DNA from: Micromonospora yangpuensis
GTDB lineage: Bacteria > Actinomycetota > Actinomycetes > Mycobacteriales > Micromonosporaceae
Direction: 5' to 3'
DNA: 64,000 nt
Assembly (NCBI RefSeq): GCF_900091615.1
Contig: NZ_FMIA01000002.1
Span: forward strand, 4,650,001-4,714,000
Shown in pieces: positions 24,086 to 33,748 of this stretch. The position numbers and the translations under genes are program-made. Each line of letters begins with the position of its first letter. Positions within the stretch are counted from its first letter, which is position 1. Under the pieces are notes generated by a model. It searched no databases. It was not told the DNA's origin and was given only the letters and a program-made list of their open reading frames with translations.

Positions 24086-25375
24086 ATGCTCATCACGGAC
24101 GACTTCCTGCCCGTACCGGTGCCGGAGTCGCTCACCGCGACGTACCTGGTACCGATGGTCGGGTTGCCGCGGGTCGGTACGAAGTCGGCGGTGGCCGCGG
24201 TGGCCGACCGGTTGGCCGAGCCGGTGCGGGGGTTGGCCCAGCAGATGCTGGACGGCCCGCTGATGTCGGTGGAGACCCGGTCGATCGCCGAGTTCCCCCA
24301 GCTCCCGCCGGATCTGCTCAGCGCGTTCGGCGCGACCGAGGCCCAGTTGGCCCGGCTGGCCGAGGCCAGTCACCTGGTGGTGGTGCAGGCGCAGTACCGG
24401 CCGGGCTGGCCACCGGCGCACGAGTGGGCGGCGCGGGCGGTGGCCGCCGCGATCGCCGAATCGGTCGACGGTGACGTGGTCGACGTCTTCGGTCTGCAGT
24501 TCCTCGACCCGGCGACCGCACTGCGGTCGTTGCCCGACGAGCAGGGCCGGGTCCGGCTGGTCGACTGGGTGCTGGTGCCGTACTCCTCCGACGCCGAGGG
24601 TCTCTGGTTCACCACCAAGGGGCTGCGCCGGTTCGGGCTGCTGGAGCTGCAGACCCAGGGGGTGCCGGACCACCTCACCCGGGCCTGGGGAGCGGTGATG
24701 ACCGGCGCGGCCCGGCGGCTGCTGCGGGACTGGACCGAGGGGCTGGCCGGTGCCGAGGTGCCGGCGTTCGTGCAGCTGCCGGTGCTGGCCACGGTCACCG
24801 GCCACGACATCGCGGTGGCCTACGGCAACCCGGAGCAGCACGGGGCGACCGCGCCGGTGCTGCTGCGCCTGGAGCTGGACCCGGCCACCGACCCGGAGGC
24901 CGACTCGTTCCTGAGTCTGCGCCCGCCACCCGGGCACTCCGGACCGGACGGGCGGTACTTCGCCGCCGCCTGCGCCACCCTCTTCGCGGGTATCCAGCCC
25001 GACGTGCGCTACACCCGCCCCGGTGACGCGATGACCAAGGCGATCGCCACCGCCCGCGCCGGGCTGGCCGACGCCCGCGCCCGGTTCCTCGCCGGTGACC
25101 TGCCCGCCGAGACCCAGCTGGTGGTCAAGTACGGCCTGCCCGGCGACGAGGGTCCGGAGTTCGTCTGGGCCGGGGTGACCTCCTGGGACTCCCCGGAGCG
25201 GATCGTCGGCGCCAGCGCCAGCGACGCCCACAGCGACCCGGGCGTGCGCATCGGCGCAACGGTGGTGGTGGCCGCCGACGACGTCGTGGACTGGGCGGTG
25301 CTCGGCGCCACCGGCGTGCTGGAGGGCGGTTGGACCCAGGCCGTCCTCGACTCCGGCGACCGCCCCACCCCCTGA
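24086..25375 (+). CDS. Hypothetical protein with probable C-terminal DUF2314 domain
   Basis: This 429-residue soluble protein is not assigned a function. Its C-terminal third (QLVVKYGLPGDEGPEFVWAG, then VTSWDSPERIVGASASDA) resembles DUF2314, and the N-terminal part (LPVPVPESLTATYLVPMVGLP) is of no family I recognise. It follows cobS by 66 bases, in the position of Rv2209-Rv2210 in Mycobacterium, but no similarity to those is claimed. A GTAGCGTT run lies 36 bases upstream of the ATG and may be the -10 box. Confidence 0.7.
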   Translation: MLITDDFLPVPVPESLTATYLVPMVGLPRVGTKSAVAAVADRLAEPVRGLAQQMLDGPLMSVETRSIAEFPQLPPDLLSAFGATEAQLARLAEASHLVVVQAQYRPGWPPAHEWAARAVAAAIAESVDGDVVDVFGLQFLDPATALRSLPDEQGRVRLVDWVLVPYSSDAEGLWFTTKGLRRFGLLELQTQGVPDHLTRAWGAVMTGAARRLLRDWTEGLAGAEVPAFVQLPVLATVTGHDIAVAYGNPEQHGATAPVLLRLELDPATDPEADSFLSLRPPPGHSGPDGRYFAAACATLFAGIQPDVRYTRPGDAMTKAIATARAGLADARARFLAGDLPAETQLVVKYGLPGDEGPEFVWAGVTSWDSPERIVGASASDAHSDPGVRIGATVVVAADDVVDWAVLGATGVLEGGWTQAVLDSGDRPTP

Positions 25376-25393
25376 GCCCGACGGCCGGCCGGA

Positions 25394-25411
25394 CCGGGGC
25401 TTCCGCCCCGG
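25394..25411. terminator. Short hairpin between convergent genes
   Basis: CCGGGGC-TTCC-GCCCCGG forms a 7-bp stem 19 bases after the stop of the DUF2314-like gene and 80 bases beyond the end of gcvT. Confidence 0.5.
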
Positions 25412-25500
25412 CCGTGGCGGCTCAGCGCACCCGGCTGCGGCGGCTCAGCGCACCCGGCCGTGGCGGCTCAGCGCACCCGGCCGCGGCGGCTCAGCGCACC
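25408..25500. repeat. 23-base tandem repeat derived from the 3' end of gcvT
   Basis: Four units of 23 bases, with GGCTCAGCGCACC recurring at 25419, 25442, 25465 and 25488, run up to and include the last codons and stop of gcvT (VR-stop on the minus strand). The extra copies look like duplications of the gene end. Confidence 0.9.
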
Positions 25501-26615
25501 GAGGGCTCGACGAAGGGCGGTCGGTTCAGCCGCATCCGGGACCGCCGACCCCGGATGTCGACCTCCACCAGGTCGCCGTCGGCAAGTCCGGGCGCGGTGT
25601 CCAGCAGGGCCAGGGCGATGCCCTCCTTGCGGGTGGGCGAGAAGGTGCCGCTGGTGACCGTGCCGACGCAGGTGTCGCCGACGTACACGCTCATCCCGGC
25701 GCGCGGGATCGCCCGGTCGACGGCCACCAGGCCGCGCAGCGTACGGCGGGGGCCGGTGGCCTTCTCGGCGAGCAGCGCGGCGCGGCCCCAGAAGGCCGGC
25801 TTGTCCCAGCCCACCGCCCAGCCGGCGCGGGCCTGCACCGGGGTGATCTCCAGTGACAGGTCCTGGCCGTGCAGCGGGTACCCCATCTCGGTGCGCAGGG
25901 TGTCCCGGGCGGCCAGCCCGCAGGCGCGCGGGGCGGGCGCGGCGGCGTGCAACGCGTCCCAGACCGCCACCGCGTCGGCAGCCGGCACCACCAGCTCGTA
26001 GCCCAACTCGCCGGTGTAGCCGGTCCGGCAGACGGTCAGCTCGACCGCGCCCAGGCGGGCCGGGGAGAAGCTCATGTAGTCGTGCCCGGTGGGCAGGCCC
26101 AGGGCGGTGAGCAGCTCGCCCGACCGGGGGCCCTGCACGGCCAGCACCGCGTACGCCTCGTGTTCGTCGGTGACGGTGACCGACGACGGCGCGGCGGCGC
26201 GCAGCCGGCGCAGCACCTCGGCGGTGTTCGCGGCGTTCGGGATCAGGAAGACGTGGTCGTCGGCGTACCAGTAGGCGATCAGGTCGTCGACGACCCCGCC
26301 GGTGGCCTCGTCGCAGCAGAGCGTGTACTGCGCCCGACCGGGGGCGATCCGGCCCAGGTCGTTGCTGAGGCAGGCGTCGACGAACGCGGCCGCGCCCGCC
26401 CCGGTGAGGCGCACCTTGCCCAGGTGCGACACGTCGAAGACACCCACCTCGGCGCGGACCGCGGTGTGCTCCTTCAACACGCCGCCGCCGGCGTACTCCA
26501 GGGGCATCTCCCAGCCGCCGAAGGAGGCGAACTTGGCGCCGAGAGCGGTGTGCCGCTCGTGCAACGGGGAACGACGCAGCCGGGTCGCGGCCGCGTCGGG
26601 GGTCACCTGGGTCAT
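25491..26615 (-). CDS. gcvT: Glycine cleavage system aminomethyltransferase (T protein)
   Basis: This 374-residue protein takes the methylene group from the lipoamide arm of H protein to tetrahydrofolate. Typical segments are [13 protein letters not shown], the folate-site [33 protein letters not shown] and [12 protein letters not shown] near residue 195. Other gcv genes are absent nearby, as in Mycobacterium (Rv2211c stands alone). A TAGCGT box lies 6 bases before the ATG at 26615, so the gene is probably leaderless, and no glycine riboswitch is evident. The stop codon lies inside the last copy of a 23-base tandem repeat. Confidence 0.93.
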   Translation of the reverse strand: MTQVTPDAAATRLRRSPLHERHTALGAKFASFGGWEMPLEYAGGGVLKEHTAVRAEVGVFDVSHLGKVRLTGAGAAAFVDACLSNDLGRIAPGRAQYTLCCDEATGGVVDDLIAYWYADDHVFLIPNAANTAEVLRRLRAAAPSSVTVTDEHEAYAVLAVQGPRSGELLTALGLPTGHDYMSFSPARLGAVELTVCRTGYTGELGYELVVPAADAVAVWDALHAAAPAPRACGLAARDTLRTEMGYPLHGQDLSLEITPVQARAGWAVGWDKPAFWGRAALLAEKATGPRRTLRGLVAVDRAIPRAGMSVYVGDTCVGTVTSGTFSPTRKEGIALALLDTAPGLADGDLVEVDIRGRRSRMRLNRPPFVEPSVR

Positions 26616-26621
26616 GGTCCA

Positions 26622-26627
26622 ACGCTA
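26622..26627 (-). promoter_or_regulatory. Leaderless -10 box TAGCGT for gcvT
   Basis: TAGCGT on the minus strand ends 6 bases before the gcvT ATG. Confidence 0.6.
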
Positions 26628-26703
26628 CCGGCCGCGGCGATCTGGTTAGCATCGGCGGGACCCGTTCCGGCCTGTGGGCCGGACGTGGCCACGCTCCGGC
26701 GGG

Positions 26704-26709
26704 TAGGTT
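26704..26709 (+). promoter_or_regulatory. Possible -10 box TAGGTT for the aminopeptidase gene
   Basis: TAGGTT lies 67 bases upstream of the TTG start at 26777, which has its own ribosome site, so a leader of about 60 bases is plausible. Confidence 0.4.
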
Positions 26710-26776
26710 GCGCCGGAGACAAACCCTCCGCCGGTACGCGACGAACCGCGACCGGCCTGGCCCGTCCGGAGTTGCC

Positions 26777-28348
26777 TTGACATCGTCCAGCACCAACCTG
26801 AGCCTGGTCGACACCGACCCCGCCGAACTTCCGGTCGACGCGATCGTGATCGGCCTGCACAGCCAGACCGGCGAGCAGGACGCCACCGACGGCCCCGCCG
26901 GCACCCTGCTGCTGGCCAGCGGCGCGGAGAGCATCGCCGCCGCGTTCGACGGCCGGCTCACCGAGACCCTGGCGCTGCTCGGCGCGACCGGTGCCCCCGG
27001 TGAGGTGATCAAGCTGGCCACCCTGGGCACGGTCACCGCCCCGCTGGTCGCCGCGGTGGGCCTCGGTGCCGAGCCGACCGGGGCCGCTCCGGCGCCGGAG
27101 ACGCTGCGGCGGGCCGCCGGCGCGGCCGTCCGGTCGTTGGCCGGTGCGGCGCGGGTGGCGCTCACCCTGCCGCTGCCGGACGACGCCGACGCCCCGGCCG
27201 CGCTGCGGGCGGTGGCCGAGGGCGCGCTGCTGGGCGGCTACCGCTTCGCCGGCTACCGCACCCGGCCGCAGCCGAGCCGCCGGGAGCCGGTGGCCGAGGT
27301 GCTGGTGGCGGTGCCGGACGCCGGTGACGCCGGCGCCCAGGCGGAGGTCACCCGCGCGCAGGCGGTCGCCGGTGCGGTCCGGCTCACCCGGGACTGGGTG
27401 AACACCGCGCCGAACGAGAAGCGTCCGCCGGCCTTCGCCGAGGTGGTCGCCGAGGCGGCGCGTTCGGCCGGGCTCGGCGTCGAGGTGCTCGACGAGGCGG
27501 CGCTGGCCGCCGGCGGTTACGGCGGCATCGTCGCGGTGGGTCAGGGTTCCGAGGCCCCGCCGCGCCTGGTCAAGCTCACCTACACCCCGGAGCAGGGCGG
27601 TTCGGGCAAGCGGGTCGCGCTGGTCGGCAAGGGCATCACCTTCGACACCGGCGGTATCTCCATCAAGCCGTCGCAGGGCATGTGGGAGATGAAGTCGGAC
27701 ATGGCCGGGGCCGCCGCGGTCGGCGCGACCATGCTGGCGGTGGCCGCGCTGAAGCCGGCGGTGGCGGTGACCGGGTACCTGCCGATGGCGGAGAACATGC
27801 CCTCGGGCACCTCGTACCGGCCGGGCGACGTGATCACCATGTACAACGGCAAGAAGGTCGAGGTGCTCAACACCGACGCCGAGGGCCGGATGATCCTGGC
27901 CGACGCGATGGCGCGGGCCTGCGAGGACGGCTGCGACTACCTCTTCGAGACCTCCACCCTGACCGGCGGTCAGGTGGTGTCGCTCGGCAAGCGGATCTCC
28001 GGCGTGATGGGCACGCCGGAGCTGTGCGAGCGGGTCCGCTCCGCCGGCGACGAGGTCGGCGAGCCGGCCTGGCCGATGCCGCTGCCGGACGACGTGCGCA
28101 AGGGCATGGACTCCGACGTGGCCGACATCTCCCAGGTCAACGCCGGGATGGACCGGGCCGGGCACATGCTGCAGGGCGGCACGTTCCTGCGCGAGTTCGT
28201 CACCGACGAGGTGGCCTGGGCGCACATCGACATCGCCGGGCCGAGCTACCACACCGGCGAGCCGACCGGGCACCTGACCAAGGGCGGCACCGGCGTCCCC
28301 GTCCGCACCCTGCTGGCCCTCATCGAGGACATCGCCACCCACGGCTGA
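26777..28348 (+). CDS. pepA: Leucyl aminopeptidase (M17)
   Basis: This 523-residue cytosolic di-zinc exopeptidase removes N-terminal residues from peptides. The M17 signature NTDAEGRMILADAM lies near residue 365. Metal ligands are in GKGITFDTGGISIKPSQGMWEMKSD, cut here by motif: Lys in GKGITFD, Asp in TFDTGG and Asp in KSDMAG. The TTG at 26777 is preferred because CGGAG stands 5 bases upstream and the N-terminus TSSSTNLSLV fits homologues; an ATG at 26708 has no such site. In Mycobacterium the equivalent gene is named pepB (Rv2213). It converges on a small gene, with a large repeat hairpin between. Confidence 0.92.
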   Translation: MTSSSTNLSLVDTDPAELPVDAIVIGLHSQTGEQDATDGPAGTLLLASGAESIAAAFDGRLTETLALLGATGAPGEVIKLATLGTVTAPLVAAVGLGAEPTGAAPAPETLRRAAGAAVRSLAGAARVALTLPLPDDADAPAALRAVAEGALLGGYRFAGYRTRPQPSRREPVAEVLVAVPDAGDAGAQAEVTRAQAVAGAVRLTRDWVNTAPNEKRPPAFAEVVAEAARSAGLGVEVLDEAALAAGGYGGIVAVGQGSEAPPRLVKLTYTPEQGGSGKRVALVGKGITFDTGGISIKPSQGMWEMKSDMAGAAAVGATMLAVAALKPAVAVTGYLPMAENMPSGTSYRPGDVITMYNGKKVEVLNTDAEGRMILADAMARACEDGCDYLFETSTLTGGQVVSLGKRISGVMGTPELCERVRSAGDEVGEPAWPMPLPDDVRKGMDSDVADISQVNAGMDRAGHMLQGGTFLREFVTDEVAWAHIDIAGPSYHTGEPTGHLTKGGTGVPVRTLLALIEDIATHG

Positions 28349-28349
28349 C

Positions 28350-28404
28350 GTGTAAGGAAGGGCCCCTTGTTAACGCCTTCGGTATAGAAGGGTTCCCCTC
28401 TCAC
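28350..28404 (+). repeat. 55-bp interspersed repeat, copy 3 (full half of a composite)
   Basis: It begins one base after the aminopeptidase stop with GTGTAAGGAAGGGCCCCTTG, then TTAACGCCTTCGGTATAGAA, and ends CTCTCAC. Its head pairs perfectly with an inverted partial copy at 28413-28435. Confidence 0.93.
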
Positions 28405-28410
28405 CCCGAG

Positions 28411-28437
28411 GTGTTAACAAGGGGCCCTTCCTTACCT
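28411..28437 (-). repeat. Inverted half copy of the 55-bp repeat
   Basis: GTTAACAAGGGGCCCTTCCT with TAC following (28413-28435) is the exact complement of 28352-28374. The two form a 23-bp stem with a 38-base loop between convergent genes, a likely transcription barrier. Confidence 0.92.
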
Positions 28438-28447
28438 CCGGAGGGGG

Positions 28448-28777
28448 TCAGTAGCGGTCGGGGCGGCGTTTGCGGCGCTCGTTGTAGTCGCGCATCCGCT
28501 GCGGGTAGCCCATGATGCGCACGTCGTAGACCGGGATGCCCAGCTGGTACGCGAAGCGTCGGGCGCCGTCCGGCCCGTCGATGCGCCGGCGGGTCCACTC
28601 GCCGTCGTCGGCGATGAGGATCACCGTGGTCTCGGTGACGGTCGTCTTCGGCTCGACGAACGCCTCGACCCCCCGCCGGCTGCGGACGAAGTTCGCCAGG
28701 TGCTCGAGATCGGCCCGGTCGGCGGTCCGGTCGCGGCTCTCCGGCCTGGCCTGCTTGCGTCGTCGGAACAGCGCCAC
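28448..28777 (-). CDS. Conserved hypothetical protein
   Basis: This 109-residue basic protein begins MALFRRRKQARPESRDRTAD and has a compact alpha/beta core (VEAFVEPKTTVTETTVILIADDGEWTR, shown in part; RFAYQLGIPVYDVRIMGYP) and a very basic tail. No family with known function is recognised; similar proteins are widespread in actinobacteria. The GTG at 28777 has GGGGAGGG about 10 bases upstream. It is divergent from lpd. Confidence 0.7.
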   Translation of the reverse strand: MALFRRRKQARPESRDRTADRADLEHLANFVRSRRGVEAFVEPKTTVTETTVILIADDGEWTRRRIDGPDGARRFAYQLGIPVYDVRIMGYPQRMRDYNERRKRRPDRY

Positions 28778-28955
28778 CGACGGTATCCCTCCCCAGTTCG
28801 GTCACCACGGACCGGACCAAGCGTACGTGTCGTGGACGTGTCGTTGGGCACCTCACTACGCGCCCGGCAGCCGGTGGTGACAAGATGACCGAGGCGAGTA
28901 TGCCCGTTTACCTGGCATGCCCCCTCGTAGCAGCGACGCGACCTGGGAGTTGAGT

Positions 28956-30347
28956 GTGAGCGAGCCGAACGACGCGACCTTCGACGTTGTCATTCTCGGA
29001 GGAGGCAGCGGCGGCTACGCGGCAGCGCTGCGCGCCGCCCAACTGGACCTGAAGGTTGCCCTGATCGAGAAGGGCAAGCTCGGCGGCACCTGCCTGCACA
29101 ACGGCTGCATCCCGACCAAGGCGCTGCTGCATGCCGCCGAGGTCGCCGACCAGACCCGGGAGTCGGCGCAGTTCGGCGTCCAGGCGGAGCTGGTCGGCAT
29201 CGACATGGCCGGGGTCAACTCGTACAAGGACGGGGTGGTCTCCCGGCTGTACAAGGGCCTGCAGGGCCTGGTGGGCGGTGCGAAGAACATCACCTTCGTG
29301 GCCGGCGCCGGCAAGCTGGTCGGCAAGGACACCGTCGAGGTCGACGGCAAGCGGTACACCGGCCGCAACGTGGTGCTGGCCTCCGGGTCGTACGCCAAGA
29401 GCCTGCCGGGCCTGGAGGTGGACGGTGAGCGGATCATCACCAGCGACCACGCGCTGACCCTGGACCGGGTTCCCGCCTCGGCGATCGTGCTCGGCGGCGG
29501 CGTGATCGGCGTCGAGTTCGCCAGCGTGTGGAAGTCCTTCGGGGTGGACGTGACGATCGTCGAGGCGCTGCCCCGACTGGTCGCCGCCGAGGACGAGGAG
29601 TCCTCCAAGGCGCTGGAGCGGGCCTTCCGCAAGCGGAAGATCAACTTCAAGGTCGGCAAGCCCTTCGAGACCGTCGAGAAGACCGACAAGGGCGTCAAGC
29701 TCACCATCAAGGGCGGGGAGACCGTCGAGGCCGAGCTGCTGCTGGTCGCCGTCGGCCGCGGCCCCAACACCGCCGACCTCGGGTACGAGGAGCAGGGCGT
29801 CAAGACCGACCGCGGGTACGTGCTGACCGACGAGCGGCTGCGCACCAGCGTGCCGAACGTCTACGCGGTCGGCGACATCGTGCCCGGCCTGCAGCTCGCC
29901 CACCGGGGCTTCCAGCAGGGCATCTTCGTCGCCGAGGAGATCGCCGGCAAGACGCCGGCCGTGATCGACGAGGTGGGCATCCCCCGGGTCACCTACTCCG
30001 AGCCGGAGCTGGCCTCGGTCGGCCTCACCGAGGCCAAGGCCAAGGAGAAGTACGGCGCTGACAAGATCAAGACCTACAACTACAACCTGGGCGGCAACGG
30101 CAAGAGCCAGATCCTCAAGACCGCCGGCTTCGTGAAGCTGGTGGGCGTCGAGGACGGCCCGGTGGTCGGCGTGCACATGGTCGGCGCCCGGGTCGGTGAG
30201 CTGATCGGCGAGGCCCAGCTCATCTACAACTGGGAGGCGTACCCGGGCGAGGTCGCGCAGCTCGTGCACGCCCACCCGACGCAGAACGAGGCCCTGGGCG
30301 AGGCGCACCTGGCCCTGGCCGGCAAGCCGCTGCACTCGCACGCCTGA
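28956..30347 (+). CDS. lpdA: Dihydrolipoamide dehydrogenase (E3)
   Basis: This 463-residue FAD enzyme reoxidises the dihydrolipoyl arms of 2-oxoacid dehydrogenase and glycine cleavage complexes with NAD+. The N-terminal FAD motif [10 protein letters not shown] (residue 15), the redox pair Cys46 and Cys51 in GGTCLHNGC, the NAD motif [11 protein letters not shown] and the C-terminal His-Glu in [12 protein letters not shown] are all present. The GTG at 28956 has GGGAG 10 bases upstream and gives the family N-terminus [14 protein letters not shown]. sucB follows after 68 bases, so E2 and E3 are made together. lipA and lipB, which make and attach the lipoyl group, are 12 kb away. Confidence 0.95.
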   Translation: MSEPNDATFDVVILGGGSGGYAAALRAAQLDLKVALIEKGKLGGTCLHNGCIPTKALLHAAEVADQTRESAQFGVQAELVGIDMAGVNSYKDGVVSRLYKGLQGLVGGAKNITFVAGAGKLVGKDTVEVDGKRYTGRNVVLASGSYAKSLPGLEVDGERIITSDHALTLDRVPASAIVLGGGVIGVEFASVWKSFGVDVTIVEALPRLVAAEDEESSKALERAFRKRKINFKVGKPFETVEKTDKGVKLTIKGGETVEAELLLVAVGRGPNTADLGYEEQGVKTDRGYVLTDERLRTSVPNVYAVGDIVPGLQLAHRGFQQGIFVAEEIAGKTPAVIDEVGIPRVTYSEPELASVGLTEAKAKEKYGADKIKTYNYNLGGNGKSQILKTAGFVKLVGVEDGPVVGVHMVGARVGELIGEAQLIYNWEAYPGEVAQLVHAHPTQNEALGEAHLALAGKPLHSHA

Positions 30348-30415
30348 ACAATGCCAACCCGCGGCGTCCGGCGACGGGCGATGACCCCACCAGGGAACGA
30401 AGGAGTCTGAAGGAT

Positions 30416-32248
30416 ATGCCGGTATCGGTCACCATGCCCCGGCTCGGCGAGAGCGTCACCGAGGGCACCGTCACCCGCTGGCTCAAGCAGGAGGGCGACA
30501 CCGTCGAGGTCGACGAGCCCCTGCTCGAGGTCTCGACCGACAAGGTCGACACGGAGATCCCGTCGCCCGCGGCGGGGGTGCTGAGCCGGATCGTGGTCGG
30601 TGAGGACGAGACTGCCGAGGTCGGCAGCGAGCTGGCCGTCATCGCCGGTGAGGGCGAGTCCACCGGCGGTGCGCCCGGGCAGCAGGAGGCCCCCGCCGAG
30701 CAGGAGGCCCCGGCCGAGCAGGCCGAGGAGGCCGCCGCCGAGCCGCAGGCCGAGGCGGAGCAGCCGGCCGTCGAGGAGCCGGCGGGCCAGGCCGCCCCGG
30801 CGCCGTCGGGCGAGGGCACCGCGGTGAAGATGCCGGCCCTGGGCGAGAGCGTCACCGAGGGTACGGTCACCCGATGGCTCAAGCAGGTAGGCGACTCCGT
30901 CGAGGTCGACGAGCCGCTGCTGGAGGTCTCCACCGACAAGGTCGACACGGAGATCCCCTCGCCGGTCGCCGGCACCCTGCTGGAGATCAAGGTCGCCGAG
31001 GACGACACCGCCGACGTCGGCGCCGAGCTGGCCGTGATCGGCACCGCCGGTGCCGCCCCCGCCCAGGCGGAGCCCGAGGCCAAGCCCAAGGCGGAGACCA
31101 AGCCGGAGCCCGAGGCCAAGCCGGAGCCGAAGCCGGAGCCGGCCGCCGAGAAGCCGGTCGAGGAGCCCACCCCGGGCCTGTCGTACAACGAGCCGTCGGC
31201 CGAGGCCGAGACGTCGGCCCAGCCGGCCCAGGCCGAGCAGGCCGCGACCCCGCCCGCCCCGACGCCGACGAAGACCGCCGGCGGCCAGGGCGGCGACGGC
31301 GAGGCCGCCGGTTACGTGACCCCGCTGGTACGCAAGCTCGCCGCCGAGCACGGTGTCGAGCTGTCCTCGCTCAACGGCACCGGCGTGGGTGGCCGGATCC
31401 GTAAGCAGGACGTGCTGGAGGCGGCGGAGAAGGCCAAGGCGGCGAAGGCCGCTCCGGCCCCGGCCGCCCAGCCGGCCGCCGCGGCGGCCCCGGCCAAGCC
31501 GGCGGCGAAGCCGCAGCCCAGCGCCAAGCGGGGCACCACGGAGAAGCTGCCCCGGATCCGGGCGACCATCGCCAAGCGGATGCAGCAGTCGCTGCACGAG
31601 ATGGCGCAGCTCACCACCGTGGTCGAGGTGGACGTCACCCGGGTGGCCAAGCTGCGGGCCCAGGCGAAGGCGTCGTTCCAGCAGCGGCACGGCGTCAAGC
31701 TGTCGTTCCTGCCGTTCTTCGCTCTCGCGGCCATCGAGGCGCTGCAGACGTACCCGATCGTCAACGCCAGCATGGACCTCGACGCGGGCACGATCACCTA
31801 CCCCGAGGGCGAGAACCTCGGCATCGCGGTGGACACCGAGCGGGGCCTGATGGTGCCGGTCATCCACGGTGCCGGTGACCTCAACCTGGGTGGTATCGCC
31901 AAGCGGATCGCCGACCTGGCCGAGCGGACCCGGACCAACAAGATCAGCCCGGACGAGATCGCCGGGGCGACCTTCACGCTCACCAACACCGGTAGCCGGG
32001 GTGCCCTCTTCGACACCCCGATCGTGCCGTCGCCGCAGTCGGCGATGCTCGGCACGGGTGCCGTGGTCAAGCGGCCGGTCGTGGTCAACGACCCGGAGCT
32101 CGGTGAGGTCGTCGCCGTCCGGTCGATGGTCTACCTGGCCATGTCCTACGACCACCGGCTGATCGACGGCGCCGACGCGGCCCGGTTCCTGGTCGCGGTC
32201 AAGGAGCGGCTGGAGGCCGGCAACTTCGAGGCCGAGCTGGGCCTGTAA
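30416..32248 (+). CDS. sucB: Dihydrolipoamide acyltransferase (E2), two lipoyl domains
   Basis: This 610-residue E2 core has two lipoyl domains, with lipoylated Lys43 and Lys175 each in [12 protein letters not shown]. Ala/Pro/Glu-rich linkers follow, then an E3-binding domain near residues 300-337 ([14 protein letters not shown]) and a C-terminal acyltransferase domain with the catalytic [10 protein letters not shown] at about residues 578-587. Mycobacterial homologues (DlaT, Rv2215) serve pyruvate dehydrogenase and peroxynitrite defence, so the acyl group is more likely acetyl than the symbol sucB implies. GAAGGA lies just upstream of the ATG, and a terminator hairpin follows. Confidence 0.93.
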   Translation: MPVSVTMPRLGESVTEGTVTRWLKQEGDTVEVDEPLLEVSTDKVDTEIPSPAAGVLSRIVVGEDETAEVGSELAVIAGEGESTGGAPGQQEAPAEQEAPAEQAEEAAAEPQAEAEQPAVEEPAGQAAPAPSGEGTAVKMPALGESVTEGTVTRWLKQVGDSVEVDEPLLEVSTDKVDTEIPSPVAGTLLEIKVAEDDTADVGAELAVIGTAGAAPAQAEPEAKPKAETKPEPEAKPEPKPEPAAEKPVEEPTPGLSYNEPSAEAETSAQPAQAEQAATPPAPTPTKTAGGQGGDGEAAGYVTPLVRKLAAEHGVELSSLNGTGVGGRIRKQDVLEAAEKAKAAKAAPAPAAQPAAAAAPAKPAAKPQPSAKRGTTEKLPRIRATIAKRMQQSLHEMAQLTTVVEVDVTRVAKLRAQAKASFQQRHGVKLSFLPFFALAAIEALQTYPIVNASMDLDAGTITYPEGENLGIAVDTERGLMVPVIHGAGDLNLGGIAKRIADLAERTRTNKISPDEIAGATFTLTNTGSRGALFDTPIVPSPQSAMLGTGAVVKRPVVVNDPELGEVVAVRSMVYLAMSYDHRLIDGADAARFLVAVKERLEAGNFEAELGL

Positions 32249-32264
32249 CACCCACGCACCGCCA

Positions 32265-32303
32265 CGACGGGCGCCCCGGTCACACCGACCGGGGCGCCCG
32301 TCG
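32265..32303 (+). terminator. Terminator hairpin after sucB
   Basis: A 17-bp stem (CGACGGGCGCCCCGGTC, complement at 32287-32303) with a 5-base loop starts 16 bases after the sucB stop codon. Confidence 0.8.
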
Positions 32304-32366
32304 CCGTCGCGGTGGGCCGGCCGGAAACCGCCCCGGAGACGGACCGGTCGCTGACAGACTCGTACG

Positions 32367-33689
32367 GTGGGCGGCAACCGGGGCTGGCGGAGCCTGGGTC
32401 CGGCGGTGGCGATCGCGCCCGGGGCCCGGGTGGACCGCTTCGAGATCTTCTTCGACCTGGTCTTCGTCTTCTCGTTCTTCGTCATCGTCCGCTCCACCGC
32501 CACCCACATCAGCGGCCACACCCTCCTGCACGCGCTGCTGGTGCTGGCGGTGCTCTGGTGGTGCTGGGTCATCCACAGCGTGGTCGCCACCCGGGTACGC
32601 CTCGGCGAGGGCTTCGTACCGGTGGTCATGGTGGTCGGGATGGCCGCCCTGTTCGCCTTCGCCCTGTCCGTGCCGCAGACCATCGACAACAAGGAGGAGG
32701 ACGGGCTGGCCGGCCCGCTCACCGTCGCCCTGAGCTACCTGGTCCTGCGGGTCGTCCATCTCTGGGTGCTCTGGCACGTGAGCCGGGGCCAGGCGGCCGA
32801 GCGCCGACGCCTGCGGCGGCTCGCTCCGGAGCTGGTGGTCAGCACCGGCCTGCTGCTCGCCGCCGCGCTCGTGCCGCTCTACGTCGACGCATCGGAGACC
32901 GGCGGACTGGTCCGCGACGGCCTCTGGGCCACCGTGATCCTCATCCAGTACGGCACCGGCCTGCTGATCGGCACCGCCGGCGCCGGGGTGGCCTCGGCCG
33001 AGCACTGGACCGAACGGTACGAACTGATCCTGATGATCGCCCTCGGCGAGTCGGTGATCTCCGTGGGTGTCGGCAGCAACCTGGCCAGCCGGCCGGTCAC
33101 CTGGCCGGCGATCGTCTCGGCGAGCCTCGGTCTGGTGCTGGCGGCCACGCTCTGGTGGCTGCACTTCGACGTGATCGGTCCGGCGGCCCGGATCGCCCTG
33201 CACGCCACCCTGGGACCGCCGCGGGTACGGATGGCCCGGGACGCCTACGTCTACTTCTTCCTGCCGATGATCGCCGGACTGGTGCTCTTCTCCCTCGGCG
33301 CCGAGGAGATGCTGAACTGGCTCGCCGCGCCACGCCCCTCACCGATCGGCGAGCCACTGCCCGGACCCGGCGTCCCGCTGCTCTACGGCGGGGTGATCTG
33401 CTACCTGGCCGGCAACATGCTCTTCCAGCTGCGTACCCTGCGCACCCTCACCTGGTTGCGGGCCGGCGCGGTAGTCCTGTTGGCGGTGTTGATCCCGGTC
33501 GCCGACCGGCTGCCGGCGCTGGCCGCCCTGGTGCTGCTGACCGTCGTCACGGTCGCCCTGGTGGCCCTGGAGGTGGTGACCATGGCCGACTCCCGTACCG
33601 CGCTGCGGGAGGCCGTGCTGGCCGAGCGCACCGCCCACGAGGCGCGGGAGGCCGAGTGGCGGCAACGCTGGCACGACGAACAGCGGTAA
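32367..33689 (+). CDS. Low temperature requirement A (LtrA) family membrane protein
   Basis: This 440-residue protein has about ten transmembrane helices and the LtrA hallmark VDRFEIFFDLVFVFSFF near residue 22, followed by YELILMIALGESVISVGVG in the second half. The function of LtrA is poorly known; the name comes from a Listeria cold-growth mutant. A charged C-terminal helix (LAERTAHEAREAEWRQRWHD) is cytosolic. The start is the GTG at 32367, directly after a terminator. It has no obvious partner. Confidence 0.85.
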   Translation: MGGNRGWRSLGPAVAIAPGARVDRFEIFFDLVFVFSFFVIVRSTATHISGHTLLHALLVLAVLWWCWVIHSVVATRVRLGEGFVPVVMVVGMAALFAFALSVPQTIDNKEEDGLAGPLTVALSYLVLRVVHLWVLWHVSRGQAAERRRLRRLAPELVVSTGLLLAAALVPLYVDASETGGLVRDGLWATVILIQYGTGLLIGTAGAGVASAEHWTERYELILMIALGESVISVGVGSNLASRPVTWPAIVSASLGLVLAATLWWLHFDVIGPAARIALHATLGPPRVRMARDAYVYFFLPMIAGLVLFSLGAEEMLNWLAAPRPSPIGEPLPGPGVPLLYGGVICYLAGNMLFQLRTLRTLTWLRAGAVVLLAVLIPVADRLPALAALVLLTVVTVALVALEVVTMADSRTALREAVLAERTAHEAREAEWRQRWHDEQR

Positions 33690-33748
33690 GGGCTCTGCCG
33701 TCGGCAGAAGGTCTGGGCGCTGGCCGCTCGGCGGCGCATGCTGATCCG

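Noticed and set aside
26616..26776. Glycine riboswitch before gcvT
   Set aside because: The TAGCGT box 6 bases from the ATG leaves no leader, and no aptamer-like pairing was seen.
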